Source: Frankia sp. RB7 (GTDB taxonomy: Bacteria > Pseudomonadota > Alphaproteobacteria > Rhizobiales > Xanthobacteraceae). From it: a stretch of DNA of 64,000 nucleotides. The stretch spans positions 62,001 to 126,000 of the forward strand of contig JAUEPE010000010.1 of assembly GCA_030403585.1 (NCBI GenBank), in the 5' to 3' direction. The position numbers were made by a program, and so were the translations under genes. Positions within the stretch are counted from its first letter, which is position 1. Every line of letters begins with the position of its first letter. The notes beneath the pieces were generated by a model, which had not been told where the DNA came from, made no database searches, and worked only from the letters and a program-made list of their open reading frames with translations. Shown here one piece after another: positions 51,104-60,729 of the stretch.

Positions 51104-52140
51104 GCGACGGTCCTCGCACGCACGCTCATGTCCTCGGGCCGCCAGTTGAGGTGAACGGCCGCGCCTTCAGTCGGCTGCGGCTGACCGTCATTCTGACGGA
51201 TCACGATCGCCGAGCCGCATTCGCTCTCGCACTGGAACAGCCAGTGATTGCCCTGGAAGATGCGCGTCACGATCTTTGCGCCGAGGCCCGCATCGCCGAA
51301 GCCGATACGTTCAGGACGAATGCTGACGGTGACAGGACCGCTGAGCCCGGCCGGCGCCGGCGCGCTCCAGGAGCCCGCCACCAACCGCGCCGGGGTCGCA
51401 ATCCGATCAATCGTCCCGGCAAAATCGTTGGTCTTGCCTAAAAACTGCGAGACGAAGGCCGAGGCCGGCTTCTCATACGTCTGCTGCGGCGTGCCGATCT
51501 GCTCGATCTTGCCCTGGCTCATCACCACGATACGGTCGGACAGCGACATCGCTTCGTTCTGGTCGTGGGTGACCAGGATCGTGGTGGTGCCTATGGTGCG
51601 CTGAATCTGGCGCAGCTCGATCTGCATCTCTTCGCGCAGCTTTGCATCGAGGTTCGACAGCGGCTCGTCGAGCAGCAGCACGCTCGGCTTGATCACCAGC
51701 GCACGTGCCAGCGCCACGCGCTGCTGCTGGCCGCCAGACATGCGGCGCGGATGGCGGTCCTCGTAACCGGCGAGGCCCACCATTGCGAGCGCGGCACGGA
51801 CGCGCTCGGCCCTGTCAGCGCGCGACACCTTGCGCATCTCCAAACCGAACGCGACGTTCTCCGCCGCAGTCATGTGCGGAAACAGCGCGTAGCTCTGGAA
51901 CACGATGCCGAGCCCGCGCTTGGCCGGATGGATCGCGGTCAGGTCCTTGTCCTCCAGGCGGATCGCGCCGCGCGTGGGATCGAGGAAGCCCGCAATCATC
52001 TGCAACGTCGTGGTCTTGCCGCAGCCGGACGGGCCGAGGAAGGAGATGAACTCTCCCTTCCCCACCGACAGACTGAAGTCTTCGACCACAGTCTGCGCGC
52101 CGAACTGCTTGGCGACCCCTTCGAGCTCAAGAAAGGCCAT
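51100..52140 (-). CDS. ABC transporter ATP-binding protein (PotA-like)
   Basis: This 346-aa ATPase has Walker A GPSGCGKTT, signature [15 protein letters not shown] and Walker B VLLLDEPLSNLD, plus a C-terminal TOBE_2 domain. The N-terminus MAFLELEGVAKQFGAQTVVE is canonical. It lies 27 bp after the binding-protein gene and overlaps the first permease gene. It powers uptake of the operon substrate. Confidence 0.95.
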   Translation of the reverse strand: MAFLELEGVAKQFGAQTVVEDFSLSVGKGEFISFLGPSGCGKTTTLQMIAGFLDPTRGAIRLEDKDLTAIHPAKRGLGIVFQSYALFPHMTAAENVAFGLEMRKVSRADRAERVRAALAMVGLAGYEDRHPRRMSGGQQQRVALARALVIKPSVLLLDEPLSNLDAKLREEMQIELRQIQRTIGTTTILVTHDQNEAMSLSDRIVVMSQGKIEQIGTPQQTYEKPASAFVSQFLGKTNDFAGTIDRIATPARLVAGSWSAPAPAGLSGPVTVSIRPERIGFGDAGLGAKIVTRIFQGNHWLFQCESECGSAIVIRQNDGQPQPTEGAAVHLNWRPEDMSVRARTVA

Positions 52141-52167
52141 ACGCTGTCTCCGCTACGGATGATCAGA

Positions 52168-53205
52168 TCAGCGCTCGACCTCGCGGTTCCAGCGCTTGGT
52201 CCACTCCTCGCGCTTGTCGTTGATGACCGTCCAGTCCGGATTATAGAGTTTTGCCGCGCGCTCGCCGATCGGGGCCATCTTGCCGAGCTCCGGCGGCACC
52301 ACCAGCGATTTCAGCACCGGGCCGTAGCCATAGTCCTTCAACATCACGAGCTGGATCTTGGGATCGAGCAGCATCTTGACGAAGGTCGAAGCCAGCGGCG
52401 AGGCGTTGGGTTTAGCGATCGGACACGCCGTCGTCAGCAGCGTCGCGGCGCCTTCCTTCGGGTAGACGAAGTCAACGGGGAAGCCGGTATTGGCAAAGCT
52501 CTGTACGCGTCCCGTGCCCCACACCGCGATCACGGCCTGGCCGGACTGGAACAGCTCTGTCATCTTGCCCGGCGACGGCTCATAGGCGAGCACGTTCGGA
52601 TTGATCTGCTCCTTGAAGATCTTGAAGCCCGAGTCGACGTTGGACTCGCCGCCGCCATTCATCTTCGACAGCATCACCAGCGCTTCGAGGCCATAGGTGT
52701 TGTTGATCGGCGGAATCACGAGCTGCTTGGCGTATTTCGTATCCTTCAGGTCATTCCACGAAGTCGGCGGCGCCCAGCCTTTCTCTGCGAACACCTTGGT
52801 GTTGTACATCAGACCGGTGGCGACGATGCCGATCGCAACCGCGCGATCGTCCTTGAAGCGCGCGGTGTCGTAGAGATCGGCGGCCGGCAAGCCATCGAGC
52901 TTGCCGCAAAAGCCGAGCTGGATCGCCTGGTACATCGGGCCGTCGTCGACGATGGCGACGTCGATCTGCTGATTGCCCTTCTGCGCCTGGAGTTTTGCCA
53001 GCGTGTCGGTGGAATTGCCGGCGACGTATTCGACCTTGACCCCGTTTTCCTTCTCGAAGGTCGGGATCACCTCGTCGCGGATGGTCTTCTCGAACGAGCC
53101 GCCATAGCCGGCGACATAGAGCGTCTTTTGCTGGGCCGAGACGGCCGTCGGGACGGCGATGAGCGCTGCGAAGCTGACCGCGGTCAGAAGGCGAAAAGTC
53201 TTCAT
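52168..53205 (-). CDS. ABC transporter substrate-binding protein (PotD-like)
   Basis: This 345-aa periplasmic protein of the spermidine/putrescine/opine-binding family has a signal peptide (MKTFRLLTAVSFAALIAVPT, cleaved near AVSA-QQ) and the mature motif LYVAGYGGSFEKTIRDEVIP. The ATG at 53205 has GGAG ten bases upstream; the frame to 53430 is not used. It is the first gene of the nine-gene operon. A LysR gene is divergent 274 bp away, and probably regulates the operon. Confidence 0.93.
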   Translation of the reverse strand: MKTFRLLTAVSFAALIAVPTAVSAQQKTLYVAGYGGSFEKTIRDEVIPTFEKENGVKVEYVAGNSTDTLAKLQAQKGNQQIDVAIVDDGPMYQAIQLGFCGKLDGLPAADLYDTARFKDDRAVAIGIVATGLMYNTKVFAEKGWAPPTSWNDLKDTKYAKQLVIPPINNTYGLEALVMLSKMNGGGESNVDSGFKIFKEQINPNVLAYEPSPGKMTELFQSGQAVIAVWGTGRVQSFANTGFPVDFVYPKEGAATLLTTACPIAKPNASPLASTFVKMLLDPKIQLVMLKDYGYGPVLKSLVVPPELGKMAPIGERAAKLYNPDWTVINDKREEWTKRWNREVER

Positions 53206-53479
53206 ATGGACCGATCTCCAATACCGGAATGAGGTGACGTGCCGACAAATCTCTGGCTGAAGCGCCTTCCGCATTTCCTTCCGCACCGATCCTGATCCGA
53301 TCAGGGCTCCGGCCCCTGCTCGGCAGGTTTTGGCGCGATCTGGAGGTTTGAACGCCTCCAAGCTGCCGAAAAAGCGGGCTGTCTCCAGCTCTGATGAAAA
53401 AGATTGCAAACCGGAGCTTCCATCGTCCAATGAATAATGGCACCCTCTGCATGCCTAAATGTTATGGATGGAAATAGGG

Positions 53480-54379
53480 ATGGCGCGGATCAATTCGCGG
53501 CAGGTGGAGGCCTTCCGCGCGACGATGCTGACCGGCAGCGTCACCGAGGCGGCGGCGCTGATGACGGTCACGCAGCCCGCGGTCAGCCGGTTGCTGCGCG
53601 ACCTCCAGGCGCTGTTGAAGATGGAGCTGTTCGAACGGCGCGGCACGGGCCTGGTGCCGACCGCGGCAGCGATGGCGCTCTATACCGAAGTGGAGCGCTC
53701 CTTCGTCGGCCTCGAACGCATCACCGCCGCAGCCGAGGAAATTCGCGGCCGCCGCACCGGCTCACTGCGGATCGCAGCACTGCCGGCGCTGTCGAACGGC
53801 TATCTGCCGCGGCTCACCGGACACTTTCTGAAGGAGCGGCCCAACCTCAACCTCGCCTTCTTCGGCGTGATCTCGCCAATCGTGGTCGACTGGGTGCTGA
53901 ACAATCAGTGTGACGTCGGCTTTGCCGAGGTGCCGATCGCGCATTCCGGCCTTCCGAGCCAAAGGCTGCCGGCGCCCGCGCGCGTGGCGGTGCTGCCGAC
54001 GGGCCATCGCCTAACGGAAAAGGAAGTTTTGGAGCCCCGCGACTTCGAGGGCGAGACATTCATTTCGCTGTCGGCAGGCTCATCCAGCCGTCACCTCGTC
54101 GACCAGATCTTCCACCGCCACGATGTTCGCCGCGTGCTCCGGGTGGAGACCGCATTGTCCGAGATCATGTGCGGCATGGTCTCGTCGGGCCTTGGCGTCG
54201 CGATCTGCGATCCCTTCACCGCGCAGGAATTTTCCACCCGCGGTGTCGTCGTGCGCCGTTTCCTGCCGCGCATCGACTTCGAATTCTCCGCGGTCTTTCC
54301 CGCACAACGCAGCCCCTCACCGGTGGCGCTGGATCTGGTCGAAACCATGCGGAAGTCGCTCGCGGAATTCGACGATTAG
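53480..54379 (+). CDS. LysR-family transcriptional regulator
   Basis: This 299-aa regulator has an N-terminal winged helix (RINSRQVEAFRATMLTGSVT, EAAALMTVTQPAVSRLL) and a C-terminal effector-binding domain with LAFFGVISPIVVDWVLNNQC and GMVSSGLGVAICDPFTAQEF. The ATG at 53480 follows GGAAATAGGG; an in-frame ATG lies seven codons upstream. It is divergent from the transporter-oxidase operon and is its probable activator. The effector is presumably the transported compound or a product. Confidence 0.93.
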   Translation: MARINSRQVEAFRATMLTGSVTEAAALMTVTQPAVSRLLRDLQALLKMELFERRGTGLVPTAAAMALYTEVERSFVGLERITAAAEEIRGRRTGSLRIAALPALSNGYLPRLTGHFLKERPNLNLAFFGVISPIVVDWVLNNQCDVGFAEVPIAHSGLPSQRLPAPARVAVLPTGHRLTEKEVLEPRDFEGETFISLSAGSSSRHLVDQIFHRHDVRRVLRVETALSEIMCGMVSSGLGVAICDPFTAQEFSTRGVVVRRFLPRIDFEFSAVFPAQRSPSPVALDLVETMRKSLAEFDD

Positions 54380-54405
54380 ATTGATAGTTTCGATTGCGGA
54401 GGGAG

Positions 54406-54537
54406 CCCCTCACCCCACCTTCTCCCTGTAAGAACGGGGCGAGGGAGTGAGAGAGCGGTGCGTGCCTCGCTTTCAACCTCTCCCCGCCCTTTTGCGGGGA
54501 GAGGTCGGATCGCGCAAGCGATCCGGGTGAGGGGCAA
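54406..54537. repeat. Dispersed composite repeat (CCCCTCACCC / GGGTGAGGGG)
   Basis: The stretch opens CCCCTCACCCCACCTTCTCC and closes GGGTGAGGGG, containing GGGCGAGGGAGTGAGAGAGC and the hairpin CTCTCCCCGC..GCGGGGAGAG. It is a familiar extragenic repeat of Bradyrhizobium-like genomes. It separates the LysR gene from the convergent amidohydrolase gene. Confidence 0.65.
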
Positions 54538-54598
54538 GGGCACCGCGTTGCCGCGCGCGAACGCCCATCCGATTCTTAAAGTCAGTTACGGTGAAGCC

Positions 54599-55972
54599 TT
54601 AACCGTTGAACGCGGCCTGCGCCTCCGGCAGGTCCCAGATCTTGCCGATCGCGGCGGTGCCTGCCGCCGTGATCGCCGCTTCATCCGCGCCGCGATAGCG
54701 TCCCTCGTCGACCAGCACGCGGCCGTCGACCATGACCTGATCGATATTGGCGCGGTTGGCGAGCGCGATCAGCGCGCGGCGCGGGTCGAACAGCGGCTGA
54801 AGATGCGGATGGGTGAGATCGACCACGGTGAGATCGGCGGTCGCGCCCGGCTCGATGCGGCCGAGATCGGGCCGCTTGATGACGTCGGCGGCAATAGCCG
54901 TGTTCGCCTCGATCAGTTCGGGCGAGTTCGCGACATCGGCGCGCTGGGACGTGATCTTGGAGATCAGCGACGCCGCATTGAGCTCGCCAAGCAGGTCCAT
55001 GTTGTAGCCGTCGGTGCCGACCACCGTACGCACGCCGTGCTCGGCAAAGCGGCTGAATGCCGCCGTCACGCCAGCGCGCGCGAACACGCGGGGGCAATTC
55101 AGCACCGTCATGCCGCGCGCGGCCATCAGCTTCAGATCGTCGTCGCTGCTGAACATGCAGTGCGCCGCCATCAGGTCGGGCGCCAGCAGGCCGAGCCAAT
55201 CCAGATACTCCGCCGGCGTGCGGCCGCCATAGCGCTTGCCGATGGTCTCGACCTCGGCACGGCTCTGCGCCATGTGCGTCGTAATCGGCACGCCGAGCTC
55301 GCGCGCCCGCGTGGCGCAGGCCTTCAGCAGATCGGGGCCGCAGGTGTCGGTGGCATGCGGGCTCATCGCGAGGCTGATGCGGCCGTCGCCGCGATTGTTC
55401 CAACGCTGATAGAGCGCATCCCATGTCGCCATGTCGGCGTTGCCGTCATCGCCGGAATATTGCACGATGCCGTCCGGGCCAGCCTTGGCGTCTGACGTCG
55501 AGAACAGATAGGGCGCGCCGTAGAAGCGGATGCCCATCTCCTCCGCCGCGTCGAACATCTCAGGGATCGAATTCCTGAACGGCTCCATCACCGTGGTGGC
55601 GCCGCCCTTGAGGAGCTGGAGGATGCCGAGCCGGGCGACGGCGAGGCGCTCTTCGGCCGACAGAATATCTGCGCCGCGCTTGGTCAGCGGCAGCAGCACC
55701 GTATAGACGATGCTCTGGTTGTTCTTGCGGCCGTTGCCGTCTTCGCTGTGGCTGCGTGCAACGGCCTCGCTGAAGCAGTGATTGTGCAGGTTGAGAAGGC
55801 CTGGCAGGACGAAGCGGCCGGGACGATCGTAGACCTCATCGGCGCTAGGCTTATCGCGCATGACAGCGGCGATCTTCTTGCCTTCAACGAGAACCCAATG
55901 GTCACGCAACACATCCTGCGCGCCGTCTTTGCGTGACAGCACATAGCTGCCGAAGATTGCCGTGGTGCTCAT
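54599..55972 (-). CDS. Amidohydrolase-family metal-dependent hydrolase
   Basis: This 457-aa TrzA/AtzA-type amidohydrolase likely deaminates or dechlorinates a ring or opens a cyclic amide. Metal ligands are visible: LHNHCF (HxH) at about residues 68-70, THMAQSRAE, AAHCMF and the Asp of VGTDGYN. The protein starts at the ATG 55972 (MSTTAIFGSYVLSRKDGAQD), which overlaps the upstream binding-protein gene by four bases; a frame to 56257 is rejected. It is the last gene of the carbamoylase locus. Substrate may be a pyrimidine- or hydantoin-like compound. Confidence 0.92.
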   Translation of the reverse strand: MSTTAIFGSYVLSRKDGAQDVLRDHWVLVEGKKIAAVMRDKPSADEVYDRPGRFVLPGLLNLHNHCFSEAVARSHSEDGNGRKNNQSIVYTVLLPLTKRGADILSAEERLAVARLGILQLLKGGATTVMEPFRNSIPEMFDAAEEMGIRFYGAPYLFSTSDAKAGPDGIVQYSGDDGNADMATWDALYQRWNNRGDGRISLAMSPHATDTCGPDLLKACATRARELGVPITTHMAQSRAEVETIGKRYGGRTPAEYLDWLGLLAPDLMAAHCMFSSDDDLKLMAARGMTVLNCPRVFARAGVTAAFSRFAEHGVRTVVGTDGYNMDLLGELNAASLISKITSQRADVANSPELIEANTAIAADVIKRPDLGRIEPGATADLTVVDLTHPHLQPLFDPRRALIALANRANIDQVMVDGRVLVDEGRYRGADEAAITAAGTAAIGKIWDLPEAQAAFNG

Positions 55973-57552
55973 GCGGGGCGTACGTTCCAGAAGACGGCGG
56001 TGCCGTCGAGAATGCCGGTGATGGCTTTGCGATAGGCGGTCGGCTGCTTGTACAGGCCGATCGGAATATAGGGGATTTCCTCGAAGGCGACTGCCTGGAT
56101 CTCGCGGCAGATGCGCTGCTGCTCGGCGAGTTCGGACGCCGCCAGCCATTGGCTGCGCAAGGGCCCCATCTTCTCGCTCGCATACCAGCCGGCGACCTTG
56201 CCCTCGCCGCGAATATTGGAGTTGCCGGCGGGGTTGAGCCAGTCGATGCCCTGCCAATTGCCGACCGCAGCACTCCAGCCGCCCTGCCCGATCGGGTCCT
56301 TCTTGAGCTGGCGCTGCAACACCACGGCGAAATCGAGCCCGGCATATTCGACGTTCATGCCGGCCTTGCGCAGGCTATCGACGGCGATCTCGCCGAGCGG
56401 CTTCTGCGCCAGCGAATTGGTGGGGACGAGCACCACGATCTTCTCGCCATTGTAGCCGACGGCCTTCAAATCGACCTTGACCTTGGCGTAGTTGCGCGGA
56501 CCGCGGAACACGTCGAGGCCGACCTCGCTCGCCATCGGCGTTCCCGGCGCGAAGAAGCCGATCGGCGAGACCTGGAACGCCGGGTCGGTACCGGCGACGG
56601 CGGTCATGAAAGCGGACTGGTCGATCGCGCCGAGCAACGCGCGGCGAACGGCCGGATTATCGAACGGCGGCTGCAGATGATTGAGGCGCAGCATGCAGGC
56701 GTAGCCGCGGGGGTCGAGGATGCGCGTGTCGATGTCGCCGGCGGCCTTGATGATCGGCAACAGATCGTGCGGCGTGGTCTCCTGCCAGTCCTGCTCGCCG
56801 GTCTGGAGCGCGGCAACGCCGGTGCCGGCATCGGGCGTGGTAGTCCAGACCACGCGGTCGTAGTGAACGATCTTCGGTCCCGCGGTCCAATCCGGCTTGC
56901 CGTCGGTGCGGGGCTGGTAGCGCTCGAATTTGGCATAGGCGTTGCGGGCGCCCTGCACGCGCTCGTCGGCGAGGTAGCGGAACGGGCCGCTGCCGATGAC
57001 TTCGGTCAGTGGCTTGAACGGGTCCTGGCTCGCCAGCCGCTCCGGCATTATGAAGCACGGATTGATCGCGGCCTTGCCGAGCGCCTGCGGCAGCAACGGG
57101 AATGGGCGCTTGAGGCGGAAGCGGATGGTGCGGTCGTCCGCAGCCGAGAGTTCGGCAGTCGCCTCCATCAGCTCGCCGCCGAAGCCGTCGCGTGCCGCCC
57201 AGCGGCGGATGCTGGCGACGCAATCGCGCGCGAGGACACGCTCGCCGTCGTGCCAGAACAGGCCGTCGCGCAGAGTGAGGTCCCATTGCAGGCCGTCGCC
57301 GGAGATGGCCTGGCCCGACAGCATCTGCGGCGAGACCTGGAGCGAGGAGCTCATGCCGTACAGCGTGTCGTAGACCATGAAGCCGTGGTTTCGCGACACC
57401 TGCGCGGTCGAGTAGATGGGATCAACGAAGGCGAGATCGATCACGGGGATGAAGCGCAGCGTGGACTGCGATTCGGCACGCACGATGCCCGGCAACGACA
57501 GCGCCGGCACTGTTGCGGCGGCCTTGAGGAGCGAGCGGCGGGAGATAGGCAT
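55969..57552 (-). CDS. ABC transporter substrate-binding protein, peptide/nickel (SBP_5) family
   Basis: This 527-aa exported protein has a Tat signal peptide (SRRSLLKAAATVPALSLPG with the twin Arg) followed by the SBP_5 fold: YDTLYGMSSSLQVSPQM, LRDGLFWHDGERVLARD and the VRRALLGAIDQ motif. No DppB/C/D-type permease genes are adjacent, so it either uses a transporter elsewhere or works with the polar amino-acid ABC system upstream. It overlaps the amidohydrolase gene by four bases. Confidence 0.92.
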   Translation of the reverse strand: MPISRRSLLKAAATVPALSLPGIVRAESQSTLRFIPVIDLAFVDPIYSTAQVSRNHGFMVYDTLYGMSSSLQVSPQMLSGQAISGDGLQWDLTLRDGLFWHDGERVLARDCVASIRRWAARDGFGGELMEATAELSAADDRTIRFRLKRPFPLLPQALGKAAINPCFIMPERLASQDPFKPLTEVIGSGPFRYLADERVQGARNAYAKFERYQPRTDGKPDWTAGPKIVHYDRVVWTTTPDAGTGVAALQTGEQDWQETTPHDLLPIIKAAGDIDTRILDPRGYACMLRLNHLQPPFDNPAVRRALLGAIDQSAFMTAVAGTDPAFQVSPIGFFAPGTPMASEVGLDVFRGPRNYAKVKVDLKAVGYNGEKIVVLVPTNSLAQKPLGEIAVDSLRKAGMNVEYAGLDFAVVLQRQLKKDPIGQGGWSAAVGNWQGIDWLNPAGNSNIRGEGKVAGWYASEKMGPLRSQWLAASELAEQQRICREIQAVAFEEIPYIPIGLYKQPTAYRKAITGILDGTAVFWNVRPA

Positions 57553-57576
57553 TACGAGAGGCTCCTGAAGGGTATC

Positions 57577-58227
57577 TTACGTGTTCAACAAGACGGCGCC
57601 GATCGCAGCCGCGACCGCCTGCTGCGCCGGCTCAATCACGGGCACGCCGATCGCCTCCGCAATCGCCGCGCGATGCGAGGCCATGCCGGCGCAGCCCATC
57701 ACCACGACATCGGCGCGACATTGCGTGACCAGCGCGCGGCCGGCATCGATCAACCGGCCGCGGATGTCGGCGCCCGCAGTTTCGGCCGCACTCGCACCGA
57801 CCGACCAGCTGCCGGCATATCGGCTGTCGACGCCCATCACCCGCGCCATGCGCTGCTGACGGCGGATGCTCGATGGCGACAGTGCGATGATTCCGAAGCG
57901 CTCGCCCAGCATCAGCGCGCGAAAGATGCCGCATTCCGCGATGCCGAGCACGGGACGTCTGCCCACCGCCTCGCGCACCGCATGCAAGCCGGGATCGCTG
58001 AAGCAGGCGAGCACGAAGGCATCGGCATTGTCGCGCGAGACTCGGTTGACCAGCGGCATCACCACGCTGTCGGCATCGCGCTGCGAGCTGATGCCGGGCG
58101 GTCCCTCGGCAAGGCCGACCACCTCGATCTCCGGCCCACCGGCGATGCGCAGCGGCGCGACGGCGTCATCGATCGCCGCCGTCACCGATGCCGAGGAGTT
58201 GGGGTTGATGACGAGGATGCGGGTCAT
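57577..58227 (-). CDS. Asp/Glu/hydantoin racemase-family protein
   Basis: This 216-aa cofactor-independent racemase-fold protein (MTRILVINPNSSASVTAAID at the start) has the two catalytic-type Cys in FVLACFSDPG and VVMGCAGMAS. Hydantoin and aspartate racemases of this family invert stereocentres through paired Cys. In this locus it could racemise a hydantoin or N-carbamoyl amino acid so that the D-specific carbamoylase can use it; that is inference. Confidence 0.92.
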   Translation of the reverse strand: MTRILVINPNSSASVTAAIDDAVAPLRIAGGPEIEVVGLAEGPPGISSQRDADSVVMPLVNRVSRDNADAFVLACFSDPGLHAVREAVGRRPVLGIAECGIFRALMLGERFGIIALSPSSIRRQQRMARVMGVDSRYAGSWSVGASAAETAGADIRGRLIDAGRALVTQCRADVVVMGCAGMASHRAAIAEAIGVPVIEPAQQAVAAAIGAVLLNT

Positions 58228-58235
58228 GGCACTAC

Positions 58236-59120
58236 CTAGCGGTTACCGGCCTCATGGCGCAGGAAGTTTTCCGCGATCTTCTCGCCGGTGGTGATCCAGA
58301 CGTCCGGACAGGATTTTGCGTAGGTCAGAAACTCGCGCAGCAGGCGCAGCCGCATCGGACGGCCGCTGCATTGCGGATGCAGCACCGTCGTCACCATTGC
58401 GCCCCAGTCCCTGGTTTCGTCGAGCTCGTCCTTCCAGATCGAGAGCACGTGTTCCTTCGGGAAGATCGAGCGCGGGCTGAAGCGCGCCGAGAGGCCGTGC
58501 ATCCAGTCGTCATAGCTCGCCGTCACCGGCAGCTCGATCGTGCCGGGCTTGCCGTCGGCGAGACGATGACGGTAGGGCCGCACATCGTCGCGGAACGAGG
58601 AGGTGTAGACGATGCCGTGGCGCACGAGCGCGACGCGCAGTTCCTCGGTGAACTCGCCGTAGGGCGCGCGATAGCCGGTCGGCTTGACGCCGAGCCGCCG
58701 CTTCAGCGCCTCGAAACCGCGCTCCAGCTCCTCCTCGATCCAGGGATCGCCGGGATCGGGCAGCAAATGGTGATAGCCGTGATGGCCGATCTCGTGGCCG
58801 GCCTTGAGGATCGACTCCGCCATCGCCGGATGCGCATCGACCGACCAGCCCGTGACGAAGAAGGTTGCCTTGAGGTCGAGCTGGTCGAGCAGCTCGAGCA
58901 ATTTCGGCGTGCCGACGCGCGCCTCGTAGCCGCCGTAGCTCATGGTGATCAGCCGCTGAGCATGCACTGCGTCCTTGCTGGTCCACGCGCTCTCGGCGTC
59001 GACGTCGAAGGACAGGAACATCGCCGATCTGTACGGCTTGGGCCAGGGATATTCCGGCGCCGGATCTGCGGTGTTGGCTGGGGTGAGCGGGATGCTCTGG
59101 AGTGCCTTACTGTCCAGCAT
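58236..59120 (-). CDS. NodB-fold polysaccharide deacetylase-family hydrolase (PuuE-like)
   Basis: This 294-aa cytoplasmic protein has the NodB homology fold: LSFDVDAESAW (metal Asp), AGHEIGHHGYHH with two metal His, and a RAPYGEFT motif. Without signal peptide and with the allantoinase-like layout (PuuE), it more likely opens a cyclic amide than deacetylates a sugar. It sits between the hydantoin racemase and a binding protein, whose stop overlaps its start by 14 bp. It is a good candidate for the ring-opening step of the locus. Confidence 0.9.
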   Translation of the reverse strand: MLDSKALQSIPLTPANTADPAPEYPWPKPYRSAMFLSFDVDAESAWTSKDAVHAQRLITMSYGGYEARVGTPKLLELLDQLDLKATFFVTGWSVDAHPAMAESILKAGHEIGHHGYHHLLPDPGDPWIEEELERGFEALKRRLGVKPTGYRAPYGEFTEELRVALVRHGIVYTSSFRDDVRPYRHRLADGKPGTIELPVTASYDDWMHGLSARFSPRSIFPKEHVLSIWKDELDETRDWGAMVTTVLHPQCSGRPMRLRLLREFLTYAKSCPDVWITTGEKIAENFLRHEAGNR

Positions 59121-59937
59121 TGAGGGTCGCCTTTTCGAGTGCGTTGTCGCTCAGTTTCCACTTCGCAAGCAGGGTCTTGTAGGTGCCGTCGGCAATCAGC
59201 GCGTCGACCGCCTCCAGCATGGCCTGCTGAAGCGCCTTTTCCTTGACCGGCAGCGCGATGCCGGTGAATTGCCGCGAGATGGGCGCGCCGACCGGCGCAT
59301 ACGCGCCGGGCTCGAGGTCCATGATGTAAGGCAGCGTCTCGTTGCCCTGCACCGCGGCGTCGATGCGGCCCTGCTTGAGCTGGGTGCGGGCATCGGCGGA
59401 GCCGTCGGTGCCGACGAAAACGATCGGAGTGCTGCCGCAGTTCTTCTCGCTCCAGGCTGCGATCTCGGTCGGAAACTTGGTGCGGCGGCTGGCGCCGACC
59501 TTCTTGCCGCAGAGCGCGACCATGTCCTTGAACTCGGCCGCACGCGACTGCTGCACGAAGAAGTTCGGACCGCTTTTGAGATAGTCGATGAAGCTCGCCG
59601 TCTCATGCCGGCTGGCGTAATCCGAAAAACCCGACAGGATCGCATCGACGCGGCCGGTCGCAATCGACGGCATGAACTCGGCAAAGCTCGTCTCCTGCCA
59701 GTCGATCTTGACGCCGAGCTTGCGACCGATCGCTTCGCCGAGATCGATGTCGAAACCGGACAGCGCGTTGGTGGCGGGATCGCGGAACTCCATCGGCGGA
59801 TAGTTCGGCACCAGCCCGACCTTGATGCTGCCGCGCTTGGCGATGTCCGGTGGCAACTCGATCGCCCAAGCCTTAACACTTGGAGCCGACACAGTCATGG
59901 CACCCAAAAGCGCCGCCGCAACCAAAACTCTCTTCAT
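59107..59937 (-). CDS. Polar amino-acid ABC substrate-binding protein 1
   Basis: This 276-aa exported protein (SBP_bac_3 family) has a signal peptide (MKRVLVAAALLGAMTVSAPS) and the mature motif PPDIAKRGSIKVGLVPNYPP. It also shows DFRDPATNALSGFDIDLGEA-like sequence (FRDPATNALSGFDIDLGEAI). The ATG at 59937 is preferred over one seven codons upstream. It is the companion of the ATPase and permease immediately upstream. A second similar binding protein is encoded at 61.6-62.4 kb. Confidence 0.92.
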   Translation of the reverse strand: MKRVLVAAALLGAMTVSAPSVKAWAIELPPDIAKRGSIKVGLVPNYPPMEFRDPATNALSGFDIDLGEAIGRKLGVKIDWQETSFAEFMPSIATGRVDAILSGFSDYASRHETASFIDYLKSGPNFFVQQSRAAEFKDMVALCGKKVGASRRTKFPTEIAAWSEKNCGSTPIVFVGTDGSADARTQLKQGRIDAAVQGNETLPYIMDLEPGAYAPVGAPISRQFTGIALPVKEKALQQAMLEAVDALIADGTYKTLLAKWKLSDNALEKATLNAGQ

Positions 59938-59964
59938 CAACACGCCCCCGATTTCCATTTGTGC

Positions 59965-60729
59965 TCAGATCACCGCCGAAAGAAATGCCTTGGTGCGCTC
60001 CTCGCGCGGCGCGCCCAGCACGTCCGAGGCGCGCCCCTGCTCAACAATCGCACCTTGGTCCATATAGACGACGCGATCGGCGACCTCGCGGGCGAAGCCG
60101 AGCTCGTGCGTCACCACCATCATGGTCATGCCGCTCTTTGCGAGCTCCCTCATCACCGCGAGCACCTCCCCCACGAGCTCCGGGTCGAGCGCACTGGTCG
60201 GCTCGTCGAACAGCATCAGCATCGGCTTCATCGCAAGTGCACGCGCAATCGCCACGCGCTGCTGCTGACCGCCGGAAAGTTGGGCGGGATATGAATCGGC
60301 TTTCGTCGCAAGTCCGACGCGGCGGAGCAGCTCGATGGCCTCGGCACGGACCTCGTCGGATTTGCGGCCCTGCACCTGGAGCGGGCCTTCGATGATGTTT
60401 TCGAGCGCGGTCTTGTGCGGAAACAGGTTGAAGCGCTGGAACACCATTCCGGTCTTCAGGCGCTGCCGCCCGATCTCGCGCTCGGAGAGGCGATGAAGCC
60501 GCCCGCTTTGCTCGCGCAGGCCCAAAAGCTCACCATCGAGCCAGATGCCGCCGCTATCGATGACGGCGAGCTGGTTGATGCAGCGGAGCAACGTAGTCTT
60601 GCCCGAGCCGGAGGCGCCGATGAGGCACATCACCTCGCCGGGCCAGACGTCGAGCGAGACGTTTTTGAGAGCCTGGAACTCTCCAAAATTCTTGGCTACG
60701 GAGCGGATCGCGACGAGGGGCTTTGTCAT
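59965..60729 (-). CDS. Amino-acid ABC transporter ATP-binding protein
   Basis: This 254-aa ATPase has Walker [10 protein letters not shown], signature [16 protein letters not shown] and Walker [15 protein letters not shown], typical of GlnQ/HisP-like proteins. It overlaps the permease gene by four bases (ATGA) and is 27 bp before the binding protein. It energises import of the polar amino acid or carbamoyl derivative of this locus. Confidence 0.95.
   Translation of the reverse strand: MTKPLVAIRSVAKNFGEFQALKNVSLDVWPGEVMCLIGASGSGKTTLLRCINQLAVIDSGGIWLDGELLGLREQSGRLHRLSEREIGRQRLKTGMVFQRFNLFPHKTALENIIEGPLQVQGRKSDEVRAEAIELLRRVGLATKADSYPAQLSGGQQQRVAIARALAMKPMLMLFDEPTSALDPELVGEVLAVMRELAKSGMTMMVVTHELGFAREVADRVVYMDQGAIVEQGRASDVLGAPREERTKAFLSAVI

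Noticed and set aside
55933..58239. 768-codon plus-strand frame opposite the binding-protein and racemase genes
   Set aside because: It is antisense to three genes with strong family motifs and start-stop overlaps, with no recognisable domain.
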